DNA of 18,588 nucleotides, taken from contig JAYQEA010000079.1 of NCBI GenBank assembly GCA_038138625.1, positions 1 to 18,588 on the forward strand. The letters run 5' to 3'. Numbering within the stretch: position 1 is the stretch's first letter; each line of letters opens with the position of its first letter. This DNA comes from JAQXDR01 sp038138625. GTDB lineage: Bacteria > Pseudomonadota > Alphaproteobacteria > Rhodobacterales > Rhodobacteraceae. Below the pieces are notes generated by a model. The model saw only the letters and a program-made list of their open reading frames with translations. It ran no database searches and was not told the origin of the DNA. Of the stretch, positions 5,983-14,222 are shown in pieces. Made by a program: the position numbers and the translations under genes.

Positions 5983-8067
5983 CTAACCCGTCGCAATAAC
6001 CTGTGCAGAGCGTTCGTGTTGCATGAGCCACAACAGGACAACGGCAGCCCGTCCACGGGCAGTTTCCAGCTTGGGATCCTGCGCAAGCAGGGTTTTGGCA
6101 TCGCTGCGCGCAAGGGCAAGAACGTCACCATCACGCTCCAAATCAGCAATTTGAAATCGGGGCAGACCAGATTGCGCATGACCCAAAACATCGCCAGCCC
6201 CACGCATTTTCAGATCGACTTCTGCCAAATGAAACCCATCATCGCTTTCACGCAATGTCCCAAGGCGTCTTTGTCCAGACGCACTCAGTGGCGACTGATA
6301 CAAAAGCACGCAAGACGACGCCTTGGCACCGCGCCCGACACGTCCGCGCAGTTGGTGTAGCTGCGAAAGACCGAAATTTTCAGCTCGTTCCACCACCATG
6401 ATCGTCGCATTCGGTACGTCGACACCGACTTCGATCACTGTTGTGGCCACAAGAACGCCGCTGCGCCCGTCCTGAAATCTGCGCATCGCGGCATCTTTTT
6501 CAGGAGCAGGCATTTGACCATGGACCAAAACCACTGCGTCTTCGCCTAAAACGGAGCGCAAATGTTCAAAGCGCGCCTGCGCAGCCGCTAAATCAGTGAG
6601 TTCGCTTTCCGACACCAAAGGACACACCCAGTAGGCCTGCTGTCCCGCCGCCAAAGCAGCCCTGAGGCGCTCAATAACCTGTTCCATCCGGTCCAATGAA
6701 ATCACAGCAGTTTGCACTGGCCGACGTCCCGGCGGCTTTTCATCCAGAATGGATACATCCATGTCGCCATACTGCGTCATTGCCAATGATCGGGGGATGG
6801 GCGTTGCCGTCATTAACAACATATCCACCGCCTCACCCTTTGCTGCCAAACGCATCCGTTCCTCGACACCAAACCGATGCTGCTCATCCACAACCGCTAA
6901 CCGCAAATCTGCAAAAGCTACCGCATCTTGGAAAACGGCATGTGTCCCAACCAAAATTTTCAAATCACCAGATTGCAAACGGTGCAAAATTTCTGTGCGT
7001 ACAGATCCTTTATCACGCGATGTCAATATTCCAACATCAACCCCTAAGGGTGCCAGAATTTTGTTGATCAACTGTGCATGTTGGCGCGCTAAGATTTCAG
7101 TTGGTGCCATCAACACAGCCTGACCACCTGTTTCTGTCACAGCCAACATTGACATGACTGCCACCAAAGTTTTGCCTGCGCCGACGTCGCCCTGCAGCAA
7201 ACGCATCATTCGCCGGTCAGACCCCATATCCCGCGTGATTTCATCAACACAGCGGTCTTGTGCCCCGGTCAGTGCAAAGGACAGATGTGCCAATGCGGCT
7301 GAACGCAACCGCCCGTCACCACAGGTTGACCTGCCCGGGCGCGACCGCGATTTTTGACGCGCGAGGACCAATGTCAATTGATGAGCAAAAACTTCGTCAT
7401 ACGCCAACCTTTCACGTGCAGTATTATCGGCAGCTAAATCTGCAAGAGACATAGGTGTATGAGCCATTTGCAAGGCTTTTTTCCAGGACGGCCAATCCCG
7501 GCTTCGTAACAAATTTGGATCTATCCACTCTGATAGATCAGGCACTGTCGACACCGCGTTTTGAGCAACAGAGCGAAGCGTTTTTTGTCCCAAACCAGCA
7601 GTTGCTCCGTAGACCGGTTCAAATGTGGGCACAGCCGCCGCCTTATCTTCTGCAACAAGATAATCAGGATGCGCCCACGTAAAAACACCATCGAAAAGCT
7701 CTGCCCTACCTGAAATCAAGAAGCGCCCACCTGCGCAATGTTGCGCTATAAAACTGCGGCCAATGGGCCTGAAGTAAGTGATCTGAGCTGGAACATTGCC
7801 AACCATCAGATGTACCCGATGAACCCCTCCCTTGCGTCGGGGCTCAGTATGACCAGTGACCTGTACCAACGCGGTGACCACGCCCGGTAGCATTTGCGGT
7901 GAAAGATTTTCAGAAATGCGCCTATCAATCCCAGTTGCCGGGAGATGGAAAACAATATCGCGCGGACAGCTTATCCCAATTTTTTTAAAAAGCTGCGCAG
8001 ACTTGGGTCCAACCCCGCGCACAGACGTAAGCGGTGTGAACAGTGGGAACAAGACCTCGGGACGCAA
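5983..8067 (-). CDS. recG: ATP-dependent DNA helicase RecG
   Basis: RecG is a superfamily-2 helicase that rewinds and reverses stalled replication forks and branched DNA. The product has 694 residues, normal for the family. The N-terminal wedge/OB domain begins PLTSVRGVGPKSAQLFKK and covers roughly residues 10-240. Helicase motifs follow: Walker A GDVGAGKT (293-300), APTEILARQH (321-330), Walker B DEQH (394-397), TATPIPRS (420-427), then VLVATTVIEVGVDVPNAT and QLRGRVGRG. The start is unusual: the best-supported codon is TTG at 8067. GGAGG lies about 8 nt before it and overlaps the last codons of ligA, whose stop is only 3 nt upstream. This suggests translational coupling to ligA. It converges with the thioesterase gene. 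Confidence 0.97.
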   Translation of the reverse strand: MRPEVLFPLFTPLTSVRGVGPKSAQLFKKIGISCPRDIVFHLPATGIDRRISENLSPQMLPGVVTALVQVTGHTEPRRKGGVHRVHLMVGNVPAQITYFRPIGRSFIAQHCAGGRFLISGRAELFDGVFTWAHPDYLVAEDKAAAVPTFEPVYGATAGLGQKTLRSVAQNAVSTVPDLSEWIDPNLLRSRDWPSWKKALQMAHTPMSLADLAADNTARERLAYDEVFAHQLTLVLARQKSRSRPGRSTCGDGRLRSAALAHLSFALTGAQDRCVDEITRDMGSDRRMMRLLQGDVGAGKTLVAVMSMLAVTETGGQAVLMAPTEILARQHAQLINKILAPLGVDVGILTSRDKGSVRTEILHRLQSGDLKILVGTHAVFQDAVAFADLRLAVVDEQHRFGVEERMRLAAKGEAVDMLLMTATPIPRSLAMTQYGDMDVSILDEKPPGRRPVQTAVISLDRMEQVIERLRAALAAGQQAYWVCPLVSESELTDLAAAQARFEHLRSVLGEDAVVLVHGQMPAPEKDAAMRRFQDGRSGVLVATTVIEVGVDVPNATIMVVERAENFGLSQLHQLRGRVGRGAKASSCVLLYQSPLSASGQRRLGTLRESDDGFHLAEVDLKMRGAGDVLGHAQSGLPRFQIADLERDGDVLALARSDAKTLLAQDPKLETARGRAAVVLLWLMQHERSAQVIATG

Positions 8068-8070
8068 GGC

Positions 8071-10185
8071 TTATCCTCCGTCGATCCGAGCAAGCCATGC
8101 GTCTTCATCCAGAATGTCAATTCCCAGATCAGCCGCTTTCTTTGCCTTGGATCCCGCACCAGGCCCAGCCACGACGATATCGGTTTTTGCAGACACCGAA
8201 CCAGAGACCTTGACACCCAATGCCTCGGCGCGTGACTTGGCCTCAGCGCGGGTCATACGTTCCAACGTCCCCGTAAATACAACTGTTAACCCCGCAACAG
8301 AAGAGGTCGTTTCTGGCACCTTTTCCATTGTAATCTGCAAATGGGAGACCAATGCAGCTAAAGCCTCGCGTTCTGCGGGCTGTACCAAAGTCGTGACCAA
8401 GGATTGCGCCTGTTTTGGGCCAATACCATCTATCGACAGAATCTCTTCCCAACTTGGTCCGGCACATGCCTGTGCCGCATCTATTGCGGCGCTAAGCGCA
8501 GGCCAAGAGCCAAAGTATCGCGCAAGCGTCATTGCAGCGACTTCGCCAATGTGGCGAATGCCCAATGCAAATAGAAAACGCCCCAAAGAAACGTGACGTG
8601 CCTCGTCGATCGCCAAAAAAAGGTTCTCTGCCGACTTGTCCCCCCATCCCTCGCGATTTTTTAACTGCTGTAGACCGCTGCCATATCTCGTGCGAAGTGC
8701 AAAAATATCCGCAGGAGTCTTGATCCAGCCGTCTGTGTAGAATTGCTCCACCTGTTTTGCGCCAAGCCCCTCAATATCAAACGCGGATCTTGAAACAAAA
8801 TGTTTCAACTTTTCAATTGTTTGAGCCGGGCAGACAAGACCACCAATACATCTGCGCGTGCTGTCGCCTTCGTCGCGTACAGCCGGGCTTTGGCACTCGG
8901 GACAAACGGTTGGAAAAACGAAGCGGGCTGCCTTGCTTGGACGACGGGTCAAGTCAACATCCGCAATCTTTGGAATCACGTCACCGGCGCGGTAGACTTG
9001 AACCAAATCACCGGCACGAATGTCCTTGCCACCGCGTATCTCGTGACCCGACGAGTCCCGACCAGCGATGTAGTCTTCGTTGTGCAACGTTGCATTTGAC
9101 ACGACAACGCCACCAACATTGACCGGATGAAGGCGCGCAACTGGTGACAAGGCACCCGTGCGACCAACCTGAATTTCAATGGCATTCAGTCGTGTCCACG
9201 CAAGTTCCGCAGGGAATTTATGCGCAATAGCCCATCGCGGTGTGGTGGACCGTAACCCCAATCGGGCTTGGAGAGTGAGATCATCAACTTTGTAGACAAC
9301 GCCATCTATGTCATAGCCTAGCTCAGGACGACGCGCCGAAATCAAGGCATGATGCTGGATCAACGCCTCGGGTCCGTCACAGCAATTCGTCAATTCATTA
9401 GTGGAAAACCCCATTTCGTCCAACCGACGAATTGATCCCGTTTGGGTCTGTGCCAGGGGCTCACTCATCTCACCCCAGGCATAGGCAAAAAACCGAAGAG
9501 GGCGCTGTCGCGTGATTTCCGGATTCAACTGCCGCATAGACCCCGCTGCTGCATTACGCGGATTTGCAAACTCTTTTTCACCGACCTGACGCTGAGCCCG
9601 ATTAAGTGACATAAAATCTTCATGGCTCATATAAATTTCGCCACGTACTTCGAGGACCTCGGGACAATTTCTGATGCGATGTGGCACATCCGAAATCGTT
9701 TTGGCGTTTTCCGTGACGTTTTCTCCTATTGAGCCATCACCCCGCGTAGCTGCTTGAACCAGTTCGCCGCCCTCATAACGCAAGGTCAGCGACAGGCCAT
9801 CAATTTTGGGCTCAGCTGTGTAGGTTATTGTGTCCTGCTCTGTGAAACCCAAATGACGTTTGACCCGTCTATCAAAATCAAACACATCCTCTGAGGAAAA
9901 GGCATTTGCCAACGAAAGCATGCGTTGCGCATGCTGAACTTTTGTAAAGCCTTCCGCCACAGTAGCTCCAACTTGCTCACTGGGGCTATCGGGTCGTTTC
10001 AGAGAGGGAAATCGGGCCTCGATCGCCGTATTGCGGGTTTTGAGTGCATCGTACTCAGCATCATCAATTTCCGGAGAGTCGTCTCGATGATAGGCAATAT
10101 TTGCTCTCCCCAATGCCTCCATTAGGGTCTGCAATTCATCGCGGGCTTCGTCCCGGGTCAGTTCGGTAACCGGCTTTCTATACAT
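8071..10185 (-). CDS. ligA: NAD-dependent DNA ligase LigA
   Basis: LigA seals nicks in duplex DNA using NAD and is the main replicative ligase of bacteria. Domains in order are the NAD-binding Ia region (PEIDDAEYDAL), adenylation domain with EPKIDGLSL, whose lysine (residue 127) takes the AMP, OB fold with RGGKDIRAGDLVQVYRAG, a four-cysteine zinc finger (CPECQSP...RRCIGGLVCP), helix-hairpin-helix repeats (SIDGIGPKQAQSL) and a C-terminal BRCT domain (VVFTGTLERMTRAEA...). From ATG 10185 it has 704 residues. An in-frame ATG at 10203 gives 710 but lies at the foot of a small hairpin and has no spaced Shine-Dalgarno. The family's N-terminus, here MYRKPVTELT, favours 10185, though that site is weak too. 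It lies downstream of ctrA on the same strand and is followed by coupled recG. Confidence 0.97.
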   Translation of the reverse strand: MYRKPVTELTRDEARDELQTLMEALGRANIAYHRDDSPEIDDAEYDALKTRNTAIEARFPSLKRPDSPSEQVGATVAEGFTKVQHAQRMLSLANAFSSEDVFDFDRRVKRHLGFTEQDTITYTAEPKIDGLSLTLRYEGGELVQAATRGDGSIGENVTENAKTISDVPHRIRNCPEVLEVRGEIYMSHEDFMSLNRAQRQVGEKEFANPRNAAAGSMRQLNPEITRQRPLRFFAYAWGEMSEPLAQTQTGSIRRLDEMGFSTNELTNCCDGPEALIQHHALISARRPELGYDIDGVVYKVDDLTLQARLGLRSTTPRWAIAHKFPAELAWTRLNAIEIQVGRTGALSPVARLHPVNVGGVVVSNATLHNEDYIAGRDSSGHEIRGGKDIRAGDLVQVYRAGDVIPKIADVDLTRRPSKAARFVFPTVCPECQSPAVRDEGDSTRRCIGGLVCPAQTIEKLKHFVSRSAFDIEGLGAKQVEQFYTDGWIKTPADIFALRTRYGSGLQQLKNREGWGDKSAENLFLAIDEARHVSLGRFLFALGIRHIGEVAAMTLARYFGSWPALSAAIDAAQACAGPSWEEILSIDGIGPKQAQSLVTTLVQPAEREALAALVSHLQITMEKVPETTSSVAGLTVVFTGTLERMTRAEAKSRAEALGVKVSGSVSAKTDIVVAGPGAGSKAKKAADLGIDILDEDAWLARIDGG

Positions 10186-10201
10186 GTTCGACCCATCTCG
10201 C

Positions 10202-10219
10202 ATCTCTCAATCAAGAGAT
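10202..10219. repeat. Perfect inverted repeat between ctrA and ligA
   Basis: ATCTCT, 6 nt (CAATCA) and AGAGAT form a perfect 6-bp inverted repeat in the short gap between ctrA and ligA. It covers most of the alternative ligA start codon at 10203. There is no T-run on either side, so it does not look like an intrinsic terminator. It could be an operator half-site pair or chance. Confidence 0.4.
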
Positions 10220-10247
10220 AAGGCGGACGACGGGTCAGGTCCAGTGA

Positions 10248-10961
10248 TCAGGCACCGATCGCAAGCGGCGCAGACCCTTCAGCAGGAGCTGGATCGCGTA
10301 GAACATACCCTCGACCCCACACAGTCTCGATGTAGCTCTCGTCGCCGGTTGCTTCAGACAGTTTTTTACGCAGCTTGCAAATAAAAACGTCGATAATTTT
10401 TAATTCGGGCTCATCCATGCCCCCATAGAGATGATTCAAAAACATCTCTTTCGTCAGCGTGGTGCCCTTGCGAAGACTCAGAAGTTCCAGCATCTGATAC
10501 TCTTTACCGGTCAAATGGACAGACTTGCCGCCTGCTTCGACTGTCTTTGCATCAAGATTGACCGATATTTTACCAGTCCGGATTATAGACTGGGCGTGAC
10601 CTTTAGATCGCCGAATGATTGCATGTATGCGCGCAACCAACTCTTCACGATGGAAAGGTTTCGTCAAATAGTCGTCTGCGCCAAAACCAAATCCTTTGAT
10701 TTTGCTTTCGGTGTCATCCATCCCCGACAGGATCAAAATCGGAGTATCTACGCGAGACAATCGCAACTGCCGCAAAACGTCATGCCCGTTCATATCGGGC
10801 AGGTTAAGATCAAGAAGTATAAGATCGTAATCATATAACTTTGCAAGATCGATACCTTCTTCGCCCAAATCGGTCGAATAAACGTTCAAATCCGCATTTG
10901 TCAGCATCATTTCTATGCTTTTAGACGTTGCTGGGTCATCTTCGACCATTAGGACACGCAT
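10248..10961 (-). CDS. ctrA: Cell-cycle / motility response regulator CtrA (OmpR family)
   Basis: CtrA is the alphaproteobacterial master regulator. In Caulobacter it controls replication, division and flagella; in Rhodobacterales it is known mainly for motility, gene transfer agents and quorum-linked traits. The 237-residue protein has a receiver domain (about 1-118) with acidic pocket E7/D8/D9, phospho-acceptor D51 in LLDLNLPD, and K101 in ADDYLTKPF. A winged-helix DNA-binding domain follows (about 125-228), with LTGKEYQMLELL, KEMFLNHLYGGMDEPELKIIDVFICKLRKKL and VWGRGYVL. GGAG precedes ATG 10961 at good spacing. The C-terminal tail is short and ends in Gly-Ala; degradation-type tails are known for CtrA, but nothing further can be shown here. 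A CtrA-like box lies upstream, and the sciP gene is directly upstream on the same strand. Confidence 0.97.
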   Translation of the reverse strand: MRVLMVEDDPATSKSIEMMLTNADLNVYSTDLGEEGIDLAKLYDYDLILLDLNLPDMNGHDVLRQLRLSRVDTPILILSGMDDTESKIKGFGFGADDYLTKPFHREELVARIHAIIRRSKGHAQSIIRTGKISVNLDAKTVEAGGKSVHLTGKEYQMLELLSLRKGTTLTKEMFLNHLYGGMDEPELKIIDVFICKLRKKLSEATGDESYIETVWGRGYVLRDPAPAEGSAPLAIGA

Positions 10962-11013
10962 TTTAGCTCTCCAAAGGAATATTCACCATTTCACTCACAT
11001 TGACTCCAAATTA

Positions 11014-11029
11014 GTTAATCGCCCGTTAG
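11014..11029 (-). promoter_or_regulatory. Candidate CtrA-binding box upstream of ctrA
   Basis: The minus strand reads CTAACGGGCGATTAAC, matching the CtrA consensus TTAA-N7-TTAAC at all defined positions but the first. It lies about 53-68 bp before the ctrA start, in the 95-bp gap after sciP, where an autoregulatory site would be expected. The match is by eye and no genome-wide scan has been run. Confidence 0.55.
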
Positions 11030-11056
11030 CGCAGATAAAATCTTATAATTTTCTAC

Positions 11057-11335
11057 TCATGGCTGCAAGTCACGCATGTCTGCCGTACTCTTTAGCCCGC
11101 CCATGCCGTGCACAGCAGCCCTGCGAATCCACTCTGCCAACTCGTCTTGTGACAAAGAATACAGTTCTTTCGCCTGTTCTTCGCTAATCAAACCATACAG
11201 CACCCCGCGAACCACTGCCGCTTTACGAGATGCAACCCAACGGCGAGTGTCAGGATTTGGCAAATCTGCCCGGGTCATAATCGAACCATCCGGCAATGTG
11301 ACTGCACGCGGTCCTCGAATTTTTTTTAAATACAT
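11057..11335 (-). CDS. sciP: DUF1153 protein SciP, predicted CtrA inhibitor
   Basis: This small helical protein of 92 residues is close in length to Caulobacter SciP. That protein binds CtrA and blocks transcription of CtrA-activated genes. The signature YLKKIRGPRAVTLPDGSIMT (residues 2-21), TRADLPNPDTRRWVASRKAAVVRGV and the helix-turn-helix-like SEEQAKELYSLSQDELAEWI (51-70) identify the DUF1153 family. ATG 11335 is chosen because GAGG lies 8 nt upstream and the family starts here. An open extension to 11380 adds residues the family lacks. The gene lies directly upstream of ctrA on the same strand with a 95-bp gap. Cotranscription is possible, and the product would then act on the product of its neighbour. 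A weak CtrA-like half-site lies upstream at 11381-11395. Confidence 0.93.
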   Translation of the reverse strand: MYLKKIRGPRAVTLPDGSIMTRADLPNPDTRRWVASRKAAVVRGVLYGLISEEQAKELYSLSQDELAEWIRRAAVHGMGGLKSTADMRDLQP

Positions 11336-11380
11336 TTTCCTAACCTCAATCGATGTAAGGCCAAACTGAACACAAGGCAC

Positions 11381-11395
11381 TTAATGCGCCGTGAA
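11381..11395 (-). promoter_or_regulatory. Weak CtrA-like box between sciP and mnmA
   Basis: The minus strand reads TTCA, 7 nt, TTAAG: one half-site is good and the other is off by one base from TTAA-N7-TTAAC, and the final C is missing. It lies 46-60 bp before the sciP start. The position is attractive but the match could be chance. Confidence 0.3.
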
Positions 11396-11414
11396 GCGCG
11401 CTGTATTGAAGGGG

Positions 11415-11442
11415 TTGAGAGTGCTTAGGATTTTCATATATT
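11415..11442 (+). promoter_or_regulatory. Sigma70-type promoter of mnmA
   Basis: TTGAGA at 11415-11420 (five of six bases of TTGACA), a 16-nt spacer, and TATATT at 11437-11442 (five of six of TATAAT). Transcription would start near 11450, leaving a leader of about 20 nt. This supports the ATG at 11469 rather than the open frame reaching back to 11391. Confidence 0.6.
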
Positions 11443-11468
11443 CTGCGGTATCTTCCTTGGAGCACCAA

Positions 11469-12611
11469 ATGAACGCCCCCAAACATCCGATCAACTCCCT
11501 TGGTTTTGCGAAACCTCCCAGCGAAACCCGAGTCGTGGTCGCTATGTCAGGAGGTGTTGACAGCTCGGTCGTTGCCGCCCAACTGAAGCAGGAAGGCTAT
11601 GATGTGATTGGCGTCACATTGCAGCTATACGATCACGGGGCCGCATTGGCGAAAAAAGGTGCCTGCTGTGCTGGCGTTGATATCTATGACGCACGCCGTG
11701 TCTCAGAAGAAATGGGGTTTCCGCATTACGTTCTTGATTACGAGAATATTTTCCGGGACGCCGTGATTGACGAATTTGCCGATAGCTACCTTGCTGGCGC
11801 TACACCCGTGCCATGTATCCGGTGCAACGAAAGGGTGAAATTCAAGGACCTTTTGGACACCGCCCGCGATCTGGATGCCGACTGTATGGCGACCGGTCAC
11901 TATATACAGCGGAAATCCGGGACAAACGGGGCAGAATTGCACTGCGCAACAGACGCGACCCGAGATCAGAGCTATTTCCTGTTTTCGACAACACGGGAAC
12001 AGCTGGAATTTCTGCGCTTTCCTCTGGGGCATTTACCATCAAAAGACGCCACGCGCGCTCTTGCTGCACAGTATGACCTTGTGGTTGCCGATAAGCCCGA
12101 CAGCCAGGATATATGTTTTGTGCCAGACGGAAACTACGCGGCCGTGATTGAAAAACTGCGCCCCGGCGCAGTCGAACCGGGAGAGATCGTGGACCTGTCC
12201 GGTACTGTGTTAGGTCAGCATGACGGTGTGATCCATTACACCATTGGCCAAAGGCGCGGCCTTGGTATCGGTGGACTGGAAACACCACTTTATGTGGTTC
12301 GACTGGATCCAGACACCCGTCAAGTGATTGTCGGACCAAAAGAAATGCTGGCGACCCGTCGCGTCCCAATTCGAGAGATTAACTGGCTGGGTGACGCGCC
12401 CATGTTGTCCCAAAAGGAATGGCCCCTTTCCGTTAAGGTGCGCTCAACACGCCCACCACGCGACGCGATTTTGCGGCCGCTTTCTGAAACCGAGGCCGAG
12501 GTAGAGCTGTTTGCCCCTGAGGCAGGGGTATCACCGGGCCAGGCCTGTGTATTCTACAGTCGAGAGGGTAGCAGAATATTTGGCGGCGGTTGGATCTGGC
12601 GAGGCGCGTAA
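11469..12611 (+). CDS. mnmA: tRNA-specific 2-thiouridylase MnmA
   Basis: MnmA adds sulfur to uridine 34 of tRNAs for Lys, Glu and Gln, using ATP to adenylate the base and a persulfide to thiolate it. The 380-residue product shows the PP-loop AMSGGVDSS (residues 25-33), PCIRCNERVKF (115-125) with C119 at the place of E. coli C102, and SQDICFVPDG (212-221) with C216 at the place of C199. The pair is expected to form the catalytic disulfide. YTIGQRRGLGIG and SPGQACVFY belong to the C-terminal domains. GGAG precedes ATG 11469 by about 7 nt and the promoter entry above fits this start. The gene is divergent from sciP and convergent with the condensing-enzyme gene. Confidence 0.97.
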   Translation: MNAPKHPINSLGFAKPPSETRVVVAMSGGVDSSVVAAQLKQEGYDVIGVTLQLYDHGAALAKKGACCAGVDIYDARRVSEEMGFPHYVLDYENIFRDAVIDEFADSYLAGATPVPCIRCNERVKFKDLLDTARDLDADCMATGHYIQRKSGTNGAELHCATDATRDQSYFLFSTTREQLEFLRFPLGHLPSKDATRALAAQYDLVVADKPDSQDICFVPDGNYAAVIEKLRPGAVEPGEIVDLSGTVLGQHDGVIHYTIGQRRGLGIGGLETPLYVVRLDPDTRQVIVGPKEMLATRRVPIREINWLGDAPMLSQKEWPLSVKVRSTRPPRDAILRPLSETEAEVELFAPEAGVSPGQACVFYSREGSRIFGGGWIWRGA

Positions 12612-12704
12612 CAGCCAACACATTAACAAAAGCCCAAGACACCTCAGGGCTGTCAGCAGTCACCCCCGCCTCACTACACCGAGAGGCGCAAGGCAGTAAA
12701 ATGA
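12612..12704. other. Convergent spacer between mnmA and the condensing-enzyme gene
   Basis: This 93-bp gap has two imperfect hairpin candidates: AGCCC/GGGCT at 12631-12651 and GCCTC/GAGGC at 12668-12687, each a 5-bp stem with a 10-11-nt loop. Neither is followed by a T-run on either strand, so I do not call a terminator. Confidence 0.35.
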
Positions 12705-13919
12705 CTAGATACGGCGCAATGCCAACACTGCGTTCAAGCCCCCAAAAGCGAAGGCGTTGGACATCACTACATCCACCTTTGCGTCCCGCGCTTCGTTAGG
12801 GACCACGTCCAAAGCACATTCAGGGTCGGGGTCTTCATATCCGATTGTCGGCGCAATCACACCGTCTCGCAGAGCCATCAAGCAGGCCAATAACTCCACT
12901 GCACCTGTGCCGCCAATCAAGTGCCCATGCATCGATTTGGTCGAGGATATCATCAGCTTGTCAGCGTGACGCCCGAAAACATCCGCGACGGCCTTACATT
13001 CGGTCTTATCGTTGGCTGCGGTGCCGGTGCCGTGCGCGTTGATATATCCCACATCTTCCACATTAATGCGGGCATCTGCCAGAGCACCCGCCATCGCACG
13101 CGCAGCACCTTTTGACGACGGCATGACGATATCCCCTGCGTCAGATGTCATCGCAAAGCCTACGACTTCCGCCAAAATATCTGCCCCTCGCGCACGTGCA
13201 TGGTCATACGATTCAAAGACGAAGATGCCTGCGCCTTCACCTTGTACCATTCCATTACGGTTGGCTGAAAAAGGACGGCATGCATCACGGCTCATGACGC
13301 GTAGCCCCTCCCACGCTTTGACCCCCCCAAAGCAAAGCATGCTTTCTGCTCCGCCAGTGATCATGGCCTGGCTCATTCCTGTTCGTATCATCTGAAACGC
13401 CTGCGCCATGGCGTGGTTAGAGGACGCACAAGCCGTCGAAACTGTGAATGTGGGACCCTTCAGATTATACCGCATCGAAACATGGCTTGCGGCTGCATTA
13501 TTCATCAACTTGGGCACGACGAAAGGATGTACGCGGTTTTTGCCATCTTCGTAAACAGACCGGTAGTTATCATCCCATGTTTGCACACCGCCACCCGCAG
13601 TGCCTAAAACCACCCCGGAAGTGGCGGCCAACTCGCCTACGAATTCCACACCAGCCTGAGAAATCGCCTGCTCTGCCGCCAGCAAAGTGAACTGTGTAAA
13701 CCGGTCATAAAGTGCGAGTTGCTGGCGATTAAAGACCTCGTCGGGATGAAAGTCTGTAACCTGCCCGCCAATCTTGATCGCCAGTCGATCCACATCCCGA
13801 AAAGAGAGCGGACCGATCCCGCAGCGCCCCTCACGCATGGCTGTCAAAGTTTCTTGTACGGAATGGCCAAGTGCGTTGATCGTTCCCGCCCCTGTAATGA
13901 CGACCCGATGCCCGCTCAT
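12705..13919 (-). CDS. Beta-ketoacyl-[acyl-carrier-protein] synthase II type (FabF-like)
   Basis: This thiolase-fold condensing enzyme should extend an acyl group by decarboxylative condensation with malonyl-ACP. The 404-residue length is typical of FabF. The Cys-His-His triad is present: C164 in VSTACASSNHA, H296 in INAHGTGT and H333 in MHGHLIGGTGA, with K328 in STKS. GMVQGEGAG and the C-terminal NAFAFGGLNAVL are also family blocks. ATG 13919 is preferred over in-frame GTG 13934 because MSGHRVVITGAG is the standard N-terminus. The acp stop lies 4 nt before it, so translation is likely coupled. Since the housekeeping fabF normally sits with the main acpP, this is probably a specialised copy serving the adjacent ACP. 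The product could be a long or modified 3-hydroxyacyl precursor, which is inference. Confidence 0.93.
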   Translation of the reverse strand: MSGHRVVITGAGTINALGHSVQETLTAMREGRCGIGPLSFRDVDRLAIKIGGQVTDFHPDEVFNRQQLALYDRFTQFTLLAAEQAISQAGVEFVGELAATSGVVLGTAGGGVQTWDDNYRSVYEDGKNRVHPFVVPKLMNNAAASHVSMRYNLKGPTFTVSTACASSNHAMAQAFQMIRTGMSQAMITGGAESMLCFGGVKAWEGLRVMSRDACRPFSANRNGMVQGEGAGIFVFESYDHARARGADILAEVVGFAMTSDAGDIVMPSSKGAARAMAGALADARINVEDVGYINAHGTGTAANDKTECKAVADVFGRHADKLMISSTKSMHGHLIGGTGAVELLACLMALRDGVIAPTIGYEDPDPECALDVVPNEARDAKVDVVMSNAFAFGGLNAVLALRRI

Positions 13920-13923
13920 GGTG

Positions 13924-14190
13924 TCACGCACCACCCTTTTGGTCGGTAATCAGCTTTTCTATCCCAACAATAATCGTTTCTACTGACGAAATATCAAAGG
14001 TACTGTCGGTTGGATCATTGGCATTGAAAGGCACCGAAATGTCAAAAGCCTCTTCGATAGAGAATATACTTTCGACCAGGCCAAGGCTATCGATACCCAA
14101 ATCTTCAAGAGTGCTCTCAAGTGTGACGTCCTGAGGCTCCAGAACTGCCTGTTCTGCGATAATTTCAATGACCTTGGCTTGTACGTCCAT
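13924..14190 (-). CDS. Acyl carrier protein
   Basis: This is an 88-residue acidic four-helix carrier protein. LEDLGIDSLGLVESIFSIEE contains S35, the serine that would receive 4'-phosphopantetheine. It differs from the housekeeping AcpP in its extended acidic loop after helix II (NANDPTDSTFDIS), which recalls special-purpose ACPs such as the rhizobial AcpXL, though it is not clearly that protein. GGAGG precedes ATG 14190 with 8-nt spacing; the TTG one codon upstream is not needed. It sits between lpxD (32-bp gap) and the FabF-like gene (4-bp gap). The context suggests it carries the acyl chain for those two enzymes. Confidence 0.92.
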   Translation of the reverse strand: MDVQAKVIEIIAEQAVLEPQDVTLESTLEDLGIDSLGLVESIFSIEEAFDISVPFNANDPTDSTFDISSVETIIVGIEKLITDQKGGA

Positions 14191-14222
14191 CAAACACGCC
14201 TCCTGCAGAGATTTCTGGCTGC

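Noticed and set aside
12631..12687. Two hairpins between mnmA and the FabF-like gene as a bidirectional terminator
   Set aside because: Stems are only 5 bp and no T-run follows on either strand.
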